A stretch of DNA of 32,395 nucleotides from Candidatus Nanopelagicales bacterium (GTDB lineage: Bacteria; Actinomycetota; Actinomycetes; S36-B12), in the NCBI GenBank assembly GCA_030830865.1, contig JAURME010000036.1, positions 1 to 32,395 on the forward strand. The letters run 5' to 3'. Positions 8,217 to 17,035 of this stretch are shown piece by piece; the first letter of the stretch is position 1; every line of letters begins with the position of its first letter. The notes below the pieces were generated by a model. The model was given only the letters and a program-made list of their open reading frames with translations, had not been told where the DNA came from and searched no databases. Both the position numbers and the translations under genes were made by a program.

Positions 8217-8699
8217 ATGGCCTTCAATGTCGGTGACACGGTTGTCTACCCCCATCACGGCGCTGCAGTCATCGAGTCGGTGGAGATTCGGAAGATCAAG
8301 GGTGAGGACCGCGAGTACCTCGTCCTGCGGGTCGCGCAAGGCGATCTGACCGTTCGGGTCCCCGCCGACAACGTTGATCTTGTGGGTGTCCGCGACGTCG
8401 TCAACCAAGAGGGCCTCGACAAGGTGTTCAACGTGCTGCGCCAGCCGTACACCGAGGAGCCCACCAACTGGTCGCGCCGCTACAAGGCGAACCTCGAGAA
8501 ACTGGCCTCCGGCGATGTCATCAAGGTCGCCGAGGTCGTCCGCGACCTGTGGCGTCGTGAGCGTGAGCGCGGCCTGTCCGCGGGCGAGAAGCGCATGCTC
8601 GCCAAGGCACGCCAGATTCTGGTGAGCGAGCTCGCCCTCGCGGAGAAGACGAACGAGGACAAGGCCGAGGCGATCCTCGACGAAGTCCTCGCCTCCTAG
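8217..8699 (+). CDS. carD: CarD-family RNA polymerase-binding transcription factor
   Basis: A 160-residue global regulator that stabilises RNA polymerase open complexes at rRNA and housekeeping promoters. The N-terminal RNAP-interaction domain (1-60) starts [18 protein letters not shown]. The helical DNA-binding domain contains W85 in [16 protein letters not shown], the Trp that wedges into the upstream edge of the -10 bubble in mycobacterial CarD and falls at the same residue number. Length is typical (about 160). It is first in a rightward run with ispD 11 bases downstream. A good Shine-Dalgarno site supports the ATG; the long frame from 7836 is not used. Confidence 0.96.
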   Translation: MAFNVGDTVVYPHHGAAVIESVEIRKIKGEDREYLVLRVAQGDLTVRVPADNVDLVGVRDVVNQEGLDKVFNVLRQPYTEEPTNWSRRYKANLEKLASGDVIKVAEVVRDLWRRERERGLSAGEKRMLAKARQILVSELALAEKTNEDKAEAILDEVLAS

Positions 8700-8710
8700 G
8701 CCCCACACCG

Positions 8711-9448
8711 GTGGCGTCCGCCGACGCGGCAGGGGAACAGCCGCACCCGGGTGGTCGTACCGCCGTCATCGTCCCGGCCGCAGGACGTGGTGAGCGGCTC
8801 GGTCCGGGAGGGCCCAAGGCTCTGCGCCCCCTGGCGGGTGTCCCGATGCTCGTCCACGCTGTGCGCGCGCTGGCATCGAGCAGGGCCGTCCACCTAGTGG
8901 TCGTCGCAGCCCCGCCGGACGCCATCGACACGTTCTCGACCCTCCTCGGTGAGCACGACTTCCCGGCCGACGTCACCGTGGTGGCCGGAGGCGACACCCG
9001 CCAGGACTCCGTGGCTCGGGCGCTGATCACCCTGCCCGACGATATCCGAACCGTCCTCGTCCACGACGCCGCTCGACCCCTCGTTCCCGAGCAGGTGGTC
9101 ACCCGCGTGGTCGCGGCTATCGGGGAGGGCCATCAGGCCGTTGTACCTGCCCTGCCCGTCGTCGACACCATCAAGGAGATCGACGATGCCGGGACCGTCG
9201 TGCGCACAGTGGACCGTACGTCCCTGCAGGCGATCCAAACGCCACAGGCCTTCCGGCGCGACGTGCTTCAGCGGGCGCATGCCGAGTCCGATCTCTCCGT
9301 CACCGACGACGCCGGGCTCGTCGAGGCGATCGGGATCCCGGTCTTCGTCGTCCCCGGCCATGAGGAGGCCCTCAAGGTGACTCGCCCGTTCGACGTCGTG
9401 ATCGCTGAGGCGATCCTCGCCCGCCGCAGGGCCGCCGGTGCCGTCTGA
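8711..9448 (+). CDS. ispD: 2-C-methyl-D-erythritol 4-phosphate cytidylyltransferase
   Basis: A 245-residue MEP-pathway enzyme that makes CDP-methylerythritol from MEP and CTP. The CTP-binding loop [20 protein letters not shown] (19-38) includes the catalytic Arg and K36. Further motifs are VHDAARPLV and [10 protein letters not shown]. Length is a little above the usual 230 because of a 15-residue polar N terminus, so the GTG at 8711 may not be the exact start, but no better-supported one is visible. It follows carD by 11 bases and overlaps ispF by 11 bases. The order carD-ispD-ispF is that of mycobacteria. Confidence 0.95.
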   Translation: MASADAAGEQPHPGGRTAVIVPAAGRGERLGPGGPKALRPLAGVPMLVHAVRALASSRAVHLVVVAAPPDAIDTFSTLLGEHDFPADVTVVAGGDTRQDSVARALITLPDDIRTVLVHDAARPLVPEQVVTRVVAAIGEGHQAVVPALPVVDTIKEIDDAGTVVRTVDRTSLQAIQTPQAFRRDVLQRAHAESDLSVTDDAGLVEAIGIPVFVVPGHEEALKVTRPFDVVIAEAILARRRAAGAV

Positions 9449-9941
9449 GCCGCTGATCCCGCTCGTCGGGGTCGGCACTGACGTCCACGCCTTCGGCGAT
9501 GAGTCCCGTCCGATGTGGCTGGCCGGCCTGCACTGGCCGGGTGAGGTCGGGCTCGCGGGGCACTCCGATGCCGATGTCGCCGCTCACGCCCTGTGTGACG
9601 CCCTGCTCTCCGCGGCTGGGCTCGGTGACCTCGGGGCCATCTTCGGCACCGCGGATCCGCAGTGGGCGCAGGCCTCGGGTGTCTCGCTCCTGAGCCATGC
9701 GGCGACCCTCGTCCGTGCGGCCGGATTCACCATCGGCAACGCCAGTGTGCAGGTCATCGGGAACCGGCCGAAGATCGGTCCGCGCCGCGACGAGGCCCAG
9801 GACGTCCTGAGCGCGGCCGTCGGGGCCCCGGTCCGCGTCTCGGGCACGACCACCGACGGCCTGGGACTCACCGGTCGTGGCGAGGGCGTGGCCGCGATCG
9901 CGGTAGCCTCCATCATCGGTCCGACCCGACCCACACGCTGA
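9438..9941 (+). CDS. ispF: 2-C-methyl-D-erythritol 2,4-cyclodiphosphate synthase
   Basis: A 167-residue trimeric MEP-pathway enzyme that cyclises CDP-ME 2-phosphate to MEcPP with loss of CMP. Metal ligands are D15 and H17 in VGTDVHAF and H50 in [17 protein letters not shown]. The nucleotide-binding [11 protein letters not shown] and the C-terminal [20 protein letters not shown] are present. Its GTG start overlaps the ispD end by 11 bases, so the two adjacent pathway enzymes are translationally linked. Confidence 0.96.
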   Translation: MPSEPLIPLVGVGTDVHAFGDESRPMWLAGLHWPGEVGLAGHSDADVAAHALCDALLSAAGLGDLGAIFGTADPQWAQASGVSLLSHAATLVRAAGFTIGNASVQVIGNRPKIGPRRDEAQDVLSAAVGAPVRVSGTTTDGLGLTGRGEGVAAIAVASIIGPTRPTR

Positions 9942-9964
9942 ACCGCAACGGAACGGATTCCACG

Positions 9965-10363
9965 ATGACCACGATTCCCGAGATCGCCCAGGGCTGGATC
10001 GACGACAACGCCTTCGCCACGATCGCGACGGTGCTGCCGAATGGCTACCCCCAGCAGTCCGTCGTGTGGGTTGAGCGCGACGGAGACGATCTACTCGTCT
10101 CCACCGTCAAGGGCCGGCGTAAGCACCTCAACATGGAGCGCGACCCCAAGGTGTCCGTCCTCGTCTATCCGAGGGACAACCCGTACTCCTACGTCGAGAT
10201 CCGGGGCACCGTCTCCATGACCGAGGAGGGTGGCCGCGAGCTCATCGACCGACTCGCCCAGCGGTACACCGGAGCCGACCGCTACTCGATGGACGACGGC
10301 ACCGACAACGTGCGCGTCGTCGTGCGGATCAGGCCGGACAAGGTCGTCCTGCTCTCCCGCTGA
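9965..10363 (+). CDS. PPOX-class F420-dependent flavin/deazaflavin-binding protein
   Basis: A 132-residue split-barrel protein of the pyridoxamine-phosphate-oxidase-like superfamily. The run [20 protein letters not shown] (residues 40-59) is the cofactor phosphate-binding motif typical of the actinobacterial F420-using branch rather than FMN-dependent PdxH. Length (about 130-140) and lone-domain structure match. The substrate is unknown; relatives reduce enones, biliverdin or quinones. It lies between ispF and cysS, where mycobacteria have no gene, so it is an insertion into an otherwise conserved block. The ATG at 9965 has only a weak purine-rich upstream sequence. Confidence 0.82.
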   Translation: MTTIPEIAQGWIDDNAFATIATVLPNGYPQQSVVWVERDGDDLLVSTVKGRRKHLNMERDPKVSVLVYPRDNPYSYVEIRGTVSMTEEGGRELIDRLAQRYTGADRYSMDDGTDNVRVVVRIRPDKVVLLSR

Positions 10364-10397
10364 CCCGCGCGCCCTCGGGGACTTCTCCGGCGGTCGG

Positions 10398-10412
10398 TAC
10401 TGTTCGGGGGTG
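10398..10412 (+). promoter_or_regulatory. -10 element placing a leaderless start on cysS
   Basis: TACTGT at 10398-10403 fits TANNNT, and the GTG of cysS begins exactly seven bases after its last T (10410). No Shine-Dalgarno sequence is present. This suggests cysS has its own promoter although it lies within a long same-strand run. Confidence 0.5.
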
Positions 10413-11810
10413 GCTCTGCGCTTCTACGACACCGCTTCCCGCTCGGTCCGGGAGTTCGTCCCCCTCGAGGACGGCAAGGTCGGCATCTACCTGTGCGGTG
10501 CCACGGTTCAGGCACCTCCGCACGTGGGCCACATCCGCAGTGGCGTCGCCTTCGACGTCATCCGTCGGTGGCTGATGGCCAAGGGGTACGACGTCACGTT
10601 CGTGCGCAACGTGACGGACATCGACGACAAGATCCTCGCCCGTGGCGAGGAGCAGGGCATCCCCTACTGGGACGTCGCGATGCGCAACGAGCGCGCGTTC
10701 ACGCGTGCCTACGAGGTGCTCGGCTGCCTTCCGCCCACCTACGAGCCCCGGGCCACAGGTCATATCCCGGAGATGGTCGAGCTGATGCAGCGGCTCATCG
10801 ACACTGGTCATGGCTATTCCGGCGATGGTGACGTGTACTTCGATGTGCGCTCCTACCCGGAATATGGGGCTCTGTCGGGGCAGCGCCTCGATGACATGAA
10901 GGACGCCGCCGACGCTGACCCGCGTGGCAAGAAGGACGCCCGCGACTTCGCCATGTGGAAGTCGGCCAAGCCGGGAGAGCCATCCTGGGAGACCCAGTGG
11001 GGTCCCGGACGGCCTGGCTGGCACATCGAGTGCTCGGCGATGGCGGCCAAGTACCTTGGTCCGGACTTCGACATCCACGGTGGTGGTCTGGACCTGGTGT
11101 TCCCACACCACGAGAACGAGATCGCGCAGTCGAAGGCAGCGGGTGACGGCTTCGCCAACTACTGGCTGCACAACGCGTGGGTCACCACGGCCGGCGAGAA
11201 GATGAGCAAGTCCCTCGGCAACTCCCTCCTCGTCGACCAGGTCGTGCAGCGGGTGCGGCCCGTCGAACTCCGCTACTACCTTGCCGGCGCGCACTACCGC
11301 TCGATGCTGGAGTACTCGGACGAGCACGTGGCCGAGGCTGGCCAGGGCTACCGCCGCATCGAGGGATTCCTGGAGCGTTCGTCGAAGGCGCTAGGCATTG
11401 CCAGCACCCCCGAGGTACAACCCGATGCCCGGCCGCAGGCGTTCGACGATGCGATGGACGATGACATCTCCGTGCCGCAGGCCCTGGCCGTGCTGCACGA
11501 GACTGTGCGCGAGGGCAACGCGGCGCTCGCCGCCGACGACACCGATGCGGTGCGCGCGGCGTTCGATGCCGTGCTGGCGATGGTGGACGCCCTCGGCCTG
11601 AATCCGTGGGCTGAGCCCTGGGCATCCAGCGGCGGAGATCAGCGAGAGGCCGAGATCATCGATGCCCTGGTGCAGGTGGTGCTGCAGCAGCGCACAGAGG
11701 CACGCGCTCGCAAGGACTTCGCGGCGGCTGACGCCATCCGTGACGGCCTCGATGCCATCGGCATCAAGGTGGAGGACACCGCCGGCGGTGCCCGCTGGAC
11801 GCTCAACTGA
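10410..11810 (+). CDS. cysS: Cysteinyl-tRNA synthetase
   Basis: A 466-residue class I synthetase that charges tRNA-Cys. Zinc ligands include C29 (YLCGATVQ), C208 (HIECSAMA) and H233 (FPHHENE). The HIGH-type motif is HVGH (38-41) and KMSKS lies at 264-268. A C-terminal DALR-like anticodon region (about 350-450) is present, which separates it from the shorter mycothiol ligase MshC. Synteny (ispF, cysS, rlmB) matches mycobacterial cysS1. The GTG at 10410 is supported by the promoter placement and by the conserved start MALRFYDT; the longer frame from 10230 overlaps the PPOX gene and is rejected. Confidence 0.96.
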   Translation: MALRFYDTASRSVREFVPLEDGKVGIYLCGATVQAPPHVGHIRSGVAFDVIRRWLMAKGYDVTFVRNVTDIDDKILARGEEQGIPYWDVAMRNERAFTRAYEVLGCLPPTYEPRATGHIPEMVELMQRLIDTGHGYSGDGDVYFDVRSYPEYGALSGQRLDDMKDAADADPRGKKDARDFAMWKSAKPGEPSWETQWGPGRPGWHIECSAMAAKYLGPDFDIHGGGLDLVFPHHENEIAQSKAAGDGFANYWLHNAWVTTAGEKMSKSLGNSLLVDQVVQRVRPVELRYYLAGAHYRSMLEYSDEHVAEAGQGYRRIEGFLERSSKALGIASTPEVQPDARPQAFDDAMDDDISVPQALAVLHETVREGNAALAADDTDAVRAAFDAVLAMVDALGLNPWAEPWASSGGDQREAEIIDALVQVVLQQRTEARARKDFAAADAIRDGLDAIGIKVEDTAGGARWTLN

Positions 11811-11853
11811 TCGAGCTGGGCTGATCCAGCCGGGCTGACCGAGGAGACATTCG

Positions 11854-12798
11854 ATGGCAGGCAACTCACAGCGCCGCGGCGCCATGCGCAAGGACGGCAC
11901 CAAGAAGGGTGCGACAGTCGGGTCGGGTGGTCAGCGCCGCGCGAAGCTGGAGGGCAAGGGCCCGACCCCCAAGGCCAAGGACCGGCCGCATCATCCCGCG
12001 GCACGCCGTGACCGGGCCGCACAGAAGCGTGCCGCGAAGAGCTCGTCGGTGAAGGCGACGGGCACCCGTCGTTCGCAGGGCAGCCATCTCATGGGGCGCA
12101 ATCCCGTGGTCGAGGCCCTGCGTGCGGACATCCCGGCGACGGGTCTGTATGTGCAGGCAAAGGCGGACGCCGACGATCGGTGGCGCGAGGCCATGCGGAT
12201 CGCAGTGGCCCGCGGCATCCCGATCATGGAGGTAGCGCGCACCGAGCTCGATCGGATGACCGACGGAGGCGTTCACCAGGGACTGGTCCTCACCGTTGGC
12301 GAGTACCAGTACGCGGATCTGTCGAAGATGTCGTCCGGCAGCCTCGTCGTCGTCCTCGACGGTGTCACGGACCCGAGGAACCTCGGGGCGATCGCCCGTT
12401 CGGCGGCGGCCTTCGGTGCCGACGGGATCGTCATCCCGACCCGTCGCTCGGTGGGCGTCACTGCGTCGGCGTGGAAGACCTCGGCTGGTGCGCTGTCGCG
12501 GATCCCGGTCGCACAGGTGACGAACACGACCCGTGCGTTGAAGGACCTGCAGCAGGCCGGTTTCGCGGTCGTGGGCCTGGCCGCCGACGCCGACGTCACG
12601 CTCGAAGGTCTCGATCGCTCGGTGCTGACCGATCAGGTCGCGATCGTGGTCGGTGCCGAGGGGGCCGGGCTCTCCCGCCTTGTGGGCGAGACGTGTGACT
12701 GGCGGGTGAGCATCCCGATGGCGTCGGGTAACGAGTCGCTCAATGCGTCGGTTGCCGCGGCCATCGTGCTCCAGGCCGTCTTCTCTGCGCGGACCTGA
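11854..12798 (+). CDS. rlmB: 23S rRNA (guanosine 2'-O) methyltransferase, TrmH/SpoU family
   Basis: A 314-residue SPOUT methyltransferase expected to methylate the 2'-O of a guanosine in 23S rRNA. SpoU motifs are in order: VVLDGVTDPRNLGAIARSAA (motif 1), VVGAEGAGLSRL (motif 2) and IPMASGNESLNASVAAAIVL (motif 3). The substrate-binding domain starts near GRNPVVEALRAD. The first 75 residues are an extra, highly basic disordered extension (K/R/G-rich), common in actinobacterial members and probably rRNA-binding. GAGGAG at 11841-11846 gives a good ribosome site for the ATG. The methylated nucleotide is not proven by sequence. Confidence 0.93.
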   Translation: MAGNSQRRGAMRKDGTKKGATVGSGGQRRAKLEGKGPTPKAKDRPHHPAARRDRAAQKRAAKSSSVKATGTRRSQGSHLMGRNPVVEALRADIPATGLYVQAKADADDRWREAMRIAVARGIPIMEVARTELDRMTDGGVHQGLVLTVGEYQYADLSKMSSGSLVVVLDGVTDPRNLGAIARSAAAFGADGIVIPTRRSVGVTASAWKTSAGALSRIPVAQVTNTTRALKDLQQAGFAVVGLAADADVTLEGLDRSVLTDQVAIVVGAEGAGLSRLVGETCDWRVSIPMASGNESLNASVAAAIVLQAVFSART

Positions 12799-12809
12799 GC
12801 GCCGATCCG

Positions 12810-13985
12810 CTAGGTGGACGAACTGACCGTCGTCTTGGCCTTGGCGGTGAGGGCGTTGCCGACGAGGGGGAACACCAGGACGCTCAGCGCGCCGGCGCCG
12901 ACCATGGATGCGGCGCCGGCGGCAGTAATGACGCCGTTCTCGACCTGAATCGTCGTCACGGCGACGATGATCGGCAGGCCGGTTGCTGCGTAGAGCGTGA
13001 ACCGGGCCCGCTGGCGTGGGTCGGGGATTGCGCTGCGATACAGGAACCACTGCGGAAGCCCACGCACCACCAGCAGCGCGACGAAGAAGATAAGCATCGG
13101 ACGCGGGTTCTCGGCGATCGACCGGACGTCCATCTTGGCGCCGGAGACGACGAAGAACAGCGGGATGAGGAAGCCGAAGCCGATGGCCTCAATGCGCACC
13201 TGGAGGCGAGACTCGGCGACCGGCGGGGAGAACCGTCGCACGATGATGCCGGCGATGAACGCCCCAAGGACGACGTCGAGGCCAAACGATCCCGCGAGCG
13301 CCAGCATGAGGATGACCAGCAGCAGGGTCAGCCGCAGCGCTGTCTGCGAACTGGTTCCGTGCCCACGTTCCAAGACCCCCCGGATGCGGTCACCGGCGAA
13401 CCGAGAGGGGACCACGGCCAACAGGAAGGCGACCACGGCGAAGGCCACCAGGCTGATGATCGCTGCGAAGGAGGACCTGGTGCTGAGGAGCACCGAGATC
13501 GCCACGATCGGACCGAACTCGCCCCACGCACCAGCGCCCATGAAGAAGGTGCCGAACTTCGAGTCCAGTTCGCCGCGGTCGCGGATCATCGGCAGCAGGG
13601 TGCCCAGGGCGGTGGAGGTGAGGGCGATCGCGATGCCGACGACTCCGTGAGCCTTCTCGGTGGCCACGAAGATGAAGGCGACGATCAGCGCGAGCCCCAG
13701 TGAGATGACCCAGCCGATGGCCGCGAGCTTGCCGCTCTGCCCACGGATCGCCCTCTGCTCCAATTCGAGACCGGCAAGGAAGAACAGCAGGCCGAGACCG
13801 AGTTCAGACAGCAGGCCGATGGTGTCGTCGACCTCGATCCAGCCGGCCATCTCCGGGCCGAGCAATATGCCGAAGCCGAGGAGCAGGACCACTTCGGCGA
13901 TCTTGAGCCGAAGGATGCCGACGAGGATGGGCACGAACGCCGAGATCGCGGCGATGGCCACCAGTGACTGCAGTTCCGAGTGCAT
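12810..13985 (-). CDS. CPA2-family cation/proton antiporter
   Basis: A 391-residue membrane protein of the Na+/H+ exchanger domain (KefB-type) with about 12 hydrophobic segments. Family signatures are LGLGLLFFLAGLELEQ, the unwound-helix segment ALTSTALGTLLPMIRDRG and FGLDVVLGAFIAGIIVRR. No C-terminal RCK/TrkA-N domain is present: the protein ends shortly after the last helix, so gating by NAD(H) or glutathione is not expected. Transported ion is unknown. ATG 13985 overlaps the DUF4032 stop by one base (TGATG) with GGGGAG upstream, so translation is coupled; a TTG at 13988 is an alternative. It ends 11 bases from the convergent rlmB. Confidence 0.88.
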   Translation of the reverse strand: MHSELQSLVAIAAISAFVPILVGILRLKIAEVVLLLGFGILLGPEMAGWIEVDDTIGLLSELGLGLLFFLAGLELEQRAIRGQSGKLAAIGWVISLGLALIVAFIFVATEKAHGVVGIAIALTSTALGTLLPMIRDRGELDSKFGTFFMGAGAWGEFGPIVAISVLLSTRSSFAAIISLVAFAVVAFLLAVVPSRFAGDRIRGVLERGHGTSSQTALRLTLLLVILMLALAGSFGLDVVLGAFIAGIIVRRFSPPVAESRLQVRIEAIGFGFLIPLFFVVSGAKMDVRSIAENPRPMLIFFVALLVVRGLPQWFLYRSAIPDPRQRARFTLYAATGLPIIVAVTTIQVENGVITAAGAASMVGAGALSVLVFPLVGNALTAKAKTTVSSST

Positions 13986-15265
13986 CAAGGCTCCCCTTGC
14001 TGGGACATCTCAGGAGGCAGGACGATCCTGAGGGTAGCGGTGTCGTCGCTTGCCGTACCCTCGCGCGCACCGAGAACCGACTTCTCGTAGGGCTTGGCGG
14101 CCAGCACCGTCGCGACGTAGTCCGAGACCGCATCCCCGAACGGCACGCTCGCCCCGGCTCGCTCGGACATGAACCAGCGGTGCTCGAGCACCTCGTGGAA
14201 AATCTCGGCTGGCTCGAGCTTACCCCTCAGATCAGGGCCGACCTCTGCCATCACGCGCTCGAACCGGTCGGTGACCCATCGGTGGGCGGCGATCTGCTCG
14301 TCGTCGGTCTCCAACCCGAGCTTCATCCGGTAGGAGTCCAGATCGTTCAGCAGGCGCCGGGCCTGGTTCTCCTCGACGTCGAGGCCCGTCAGCTGCAGCA
14401 GGCGCCGACTGTGGTGTCCGGCGTCGACCACCTTGGGTGCGACGGTGATGTGCTCGCCGTCGGGCTGGGTGTCGACCTGCAGCTCCGCGACATCGAACCC
14501 AAGGTCGTTGAGGCGCCGCATGCGGGCCTCCATGCGGTAGCGGTCAACGCGGGACACGACGAGCGGCTCGGTGATCTCATTCCACAGGGCGTCGTAGCGG
14601 GTGCGCAGGGAGACACCGGTGACGATCGGATCGATGCCCTCCTGCAGGCGTCCACCGGCCTCCAGGTCCATCAGCTCCCCCGCGACGTTCGTCGCCGCCG
14701 TGTCGAGGTCGTACTCACGCTGCCCGACTGACAGGCTCGGGTGGATCTCTCCGGTCTCCGCATCCACGAGGTAGGCGGCGAAAACCCCGGCGTCGCGCCG
14801 AAACAGGGTGTTGGACAGTGAGCAGTCGTTCCACGAGAAGCCGACGAGGTGCACCTGGACGAGCAGCAGCGCAAGCGCATCGATCAGCCGGTCGGCCGTC
14901 TCACGGCGCAGGCTCGACGAGAACAGGGCGCGATAGGGCAGGGAGAAATCGAGGTGCTTCGTGATGAGAGCGCCGGGGAGGGGCTCCCCATGGAGGCCGA
15001 CTCGATCGAGGACGACGCCGACGGGCTCCACACATGGCAGGTCACGACGCTCCAGGTCGAACAGCAGCTCATACTCGCGGACCGCGAAGGGCTCCTCGAT
15101 CTCCTTGATCGCGTAGACGACTCCCTCGAGGCGCACGAAGCGCACGATGTGGCGGGAGATGCCGCGCGGGAGGGCGACGACCAGGTGATCGGGCCACTCC
15201 TCCAAAGGCGTCTGCCACGGCAGCATCGCGAGGAGGGGCTCGCTCGGGCTCCCCGTCATCCGCAC
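13985..15265 (-). CDS. DUF4032 protein with kinase-like N-terminal domain
   Basis: A 426-residue protein. The N-terminal half looks like a WaaP/Kdo-type small-molecule kinase: K54 in YAIKEIE, E64 in REYELL, the catalytic-loop-like WNDCSLSNTL (D147, N152) and metal-binding D168 in YLVDAETGE. The C-terminal half (about 230-410) is the DUF4032 domain with LEHRWFMSERAG near 357. The substrate is unknown. The set of catalytic residues looks complete, so activity is possible. GTG 15265 has GGAAGG nine bases upstream; ATG 15259 is an alternative. It is coupled by TGATG to the antiporter, suggesting a joint role, and is divergent from the LacI-type regulator with a spacer of only about 50 bases. Confidence 0.82.
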   Translation of the reverse strand: MRMTGSPSEPLLAMLPWQTPLEEWPDHLVVALPRGISRHIVRFVRLEGVVYAIKEIEEPFAVREYELLFDLERRDLPCVEPVGVVLDRVGLHGEPLPGALITKHLDFSLPYRALFSSSLRRETADRLIDALALLLVQVHLVGFSWNDCSLSNTLFRRDAGVFAAYLVDAETGEIHPSLSVGQREYDLDTAATNVAGELMDLEAGGRLQEGIDPIVTGVSLRTRYDALWNEITEPLVVSRVDRYRMEARMRRLNDLGFDVAELQVDTQPDGEHITVAPKVVDAGHHSRRLLQLTGLDVEENQARRLLNDLDSYRMKLGLETDDEQIAAHRWVTDRFERVMAEVGPDLRGKLEPAEIFHEVLEHRWFMSERAGASVPFGDAVSDYVATVLAAKPYEKSVLGAREGTASDDTATLRIVLPPEMSQQGEP

Positions 15266-15305
15266 ACACCGCAGCCTTCCACGTCGTCAGAGTCCGCGAG
15301 AGCCC

Positions 15306-15321
15306 TAGGGTGAAGCCCGTG
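15306..15321 (+). promoter_or_regulatory. -10 element and leaderless start of the LacI-family gene
   Basis: TAGGGT at 15306-15311 fits TANNNT and ends eight bases before the GTG at 15319. The upstream GTG at 15310 lies inside this hexamer, which argues for the later start. The 8-bp palindrome CCCTAGGG (15303-15310) overlaps the element. Confidence 0.4.
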
Positions 15322-16353
15322 GCGGAGAATCCTCGGGCGCGTCTGGCGGATATCGCGGAGCAGGCGGGAGTCAGCGAGGCGACAGTCTCCCGCGTGCTGA
15401 ACGACCGCCCAGGGGTCTCGACCACGACGCGGCAGGCCGTGCTCACTGCCCTGGACGTACTGGGCTACGAGCGGCCGATCCGGCTGCGCGGGCAGTCCGG
15501 TCTCGTCGGACTCATCGTCCCTGAGCTCGAGAACCCGATCTTCCCGGCGTTCGCACAGGTCATGGAGACCCTCCTCGCGCAGTACGGCTACACGCCGGTC
15601 CTGTGCACGCAGACGCCCGGCGGCGTCACCGAGGACGAGTACGTCGAACTGCTGCTCGACCGTGGGGTCGCCGGAATCATCGTCGTGTCCGGGCTCCATG
15701 CCGACGCCACCGCCGACCACGCTGCCTATCGCACGCTCGTCGACCGCGGTCTGCCGCTCGTCCTCGTCAACGGCTATGCCGAGGGCGTGGATGCTCCCTT
15801 CATCTCCGATGACGACGTCACCGCGATGGATCTTGCCGTGTCGCATCTGACGTCCATGGGGCACCGACGTATCGGTCTGGCCGTCGGACCGCAGCGCTTC
15901 GTCCCGGTCGTACGAAAGCGGGGGGGCTTCATCGCGGCGATGGGCCGACTCACGGGGATCAACGGGGAGGAGGCCGCGGGCCTGGTGACCCATTCACTGT
16001 TCACCGTCGAGGGTGGACAGGCCGCGGCGCATCACCTCCTCGGACTCGGAGTCACCGCAATCGTGTGCGGCTCAGACCTCATGGCTCTGGGGGCGATCCG
16101 GACAATCCGGCAGCGCGGTCTAAGAGTCCCCGAGGACGTGTCCGTCGTCGGGTACGACGACTCCCGCCTCATCGCCTACACAGACCCGCCGCTGACCACC
16201 GTGCGCCAGGCGGTCGGGGAGATGGGCACTGCTGCCGTCCAGGCCCTGCTCGACGAGATCAACGGCACACCGGCCCCGCGCGACGAGTTCATCTTCCGGC
16301 CCGAACTGGTCGTCCGGGGATCCACGGGCCCGGCACCGCGAGGTGATGGGTGA
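15319..16353 (+). CDS. LacI-family transcriptional regulator
   Basis: A 344-residue repressor. The N-terminal helix-turn-helix is RLADIAEQAGVSEATVSRVL, followed by the hinge helix region VLTALDVLGYERP. A periplasmic-binding-type effector domain runs from GLVGLIVPELENPIF to the end, with the typical ICGSDLMALGAIRTIRQRGLRVPEDVSVVGYDD variant. Effector is unknown; most family members sense sugars. It is divergent from the DUF4032/antiporter pair and 70 bases upstream of bioY, so either could be its target. No classic LacI operator was identified. GTG 15310 is the alternative start, adding three residues. Confidence 0.92.
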   Translation: MAENPRARLADIAEQAGVSEATVSRVLNDRPGVSTTTRQAVLTALDVLGYERPIRLRGQSGLVGLIVPELENPIFPAFAQVMETLLAQYGYTPVLCTQTPGGVTEDEYVELLLDRGVAGIIVVSGLHADATADHAAYRTLVDRGLPLVLVNGYAEGVDAPFISDDDVTAMDLAVSHLTSMGHRRIGLAVGPQRFVPVVRKRGGFIAAMGRLTGINGEEAAGLVTHSLFTVEGGQAAAHHLLGLGVTAIVCGSDLMALGAIRTIRQRGLRVPEDVSVVGYDDSRLIAYTDPPLTTVRQAVGEMGTAAVQALLDEINGTPAPRDEFIFRPELVVRGSTGPAPRGDG

Positions 16354-16410
16354 GTCGAACTGTCTCGTTGGCCAGCCTGATCCGATAGCCGGGCGGTCCC
16401 AGCTCAGCGG

Positions 16411-16426
16411 TAGTGTCCGCGCCATG
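16411..16426 (+). promoter_or_regulatory. -10 element of the bioY cluster (leaderless)
   Basis: TAGTGT at 16411-16416 fits TANNNT and ends eight bases before the bioY ATG at 16424. No Shine-Dalgarno sequence is present. I looked in 16354-16423 for a BirA- or BioQ-type dyad (TGAAC-GTTCA) and found no convincing one. Confidence 0.5.
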
Positions 16427-17035
16427 CGCAGCGACGACTCACAGCCCGGCGGCAGCGCCCGCTGGATGGCCCAGGTCGCGATCTTCGCGGGGGTGATCGC
16501 CGCACTGGGACTCGTGCCGGCCCTTCAACTTCCGGGCATGCCCGTGCCTATCACCCTGCAGACCCTCGGAGTCATGCTCGCGGGTTCCATCCTGGGCGCC
16601 CGCAAGGGCGCAGCCTCGGTGGTGCTCTTCCTGGCTCTGGTGGCCATCGGACTGCCCCTGCTCGCGGGTGGCCGCGGAGGGCTCGGTGTCTTCGCCACGC
16701 CGAGCGTGGGCTTCCTCATCGGCTGGCCGGTCGCGGCGTTCGTCATCGGCTGGCTGACCGAACGTCGCGGCGCCCCCTACATCATTCCGTGGGGCATCGC
16801 CTTCAACGTCATCGGTGGCATCATCGTCATGTATGCCTTCGGACTCGTCGGCATGATGGCGGTCGGCGGCCTGACCGTCGGCGCGGCTGCGATCGCCCTG
16901 CTGCCCTTCATCCCCGGCGATATCGTCAAGGCGGTCCTGACGGCCTTGATCTCCAAGCCCGTGCACGCCTCCTACCCGGGACTGCTGCCCGAGCGGCCTC
17001 GGCCGCGAAGAGATGCGGATGTCGAGGTCGGCTGA
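16424..17035 (+). CDS. bioY: Biotin ECF transporter substrate-binding protein BioY
   Basis: A 203-residue integral membrane S component that binds biotin. The family signature PVPITLQTLGVMLAGSILG lies near residue 45, followed by ARKGAASVVLFLALVAIGLPLLAGGRGGL and GFLIGWPVAAFVIGWL. About six membrane helices are visible; the tail is basic and polar. The ATG at 16424 is chosen over the longer frame from 16343 because the promoter fits it and the extension is not membrane-like. The ATPase and T subunits (bioM, bioN) are encoded 2 kb downstream, after two enzyme genes. Confidence 0.93.
   Translation: MRSDDSQPGGSARWMAQVAIFAGVIAALGLVPALQLPGMPVPITLQTLGVMLAGSILGARKGAASVVLFLALVAIGLPLLAGGRGGLGVFATPSVGFLIGWPVAAFVIGWLTERRGAPYIIPWGIAFNVIGGIIVMYAFGLVGMMAVGGLTVGAAAIALLPFIPGDIVKAVLTALISKPVHASYPGLLPERPRPRRDADVEVG

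Noticed and set aside
10410-11810. cysS-like gene as mycothiol ligase mshC
   Set aside because: Length of 466 residues, an intact C-terminal tRNA-binding region and synteny with ispF and rlmB indicate a true cysteinyl-tRNA synthetase.
11822-11834. GGCTG-ATC-CAGCC hairpin between cysS and rlmB as a terminator
   Set aside because: The stem is only 5 bp with a 3-base loop, there is no T tract, and similar short dyads are expected by chance in this base composition.
16354-16423. BirA/BioQ-type operator upstream of bioY
   Set aside because: No TGAAC-GTTCA or other convincing dyad was found; GAACTGTCTCGTT is too imperfect.
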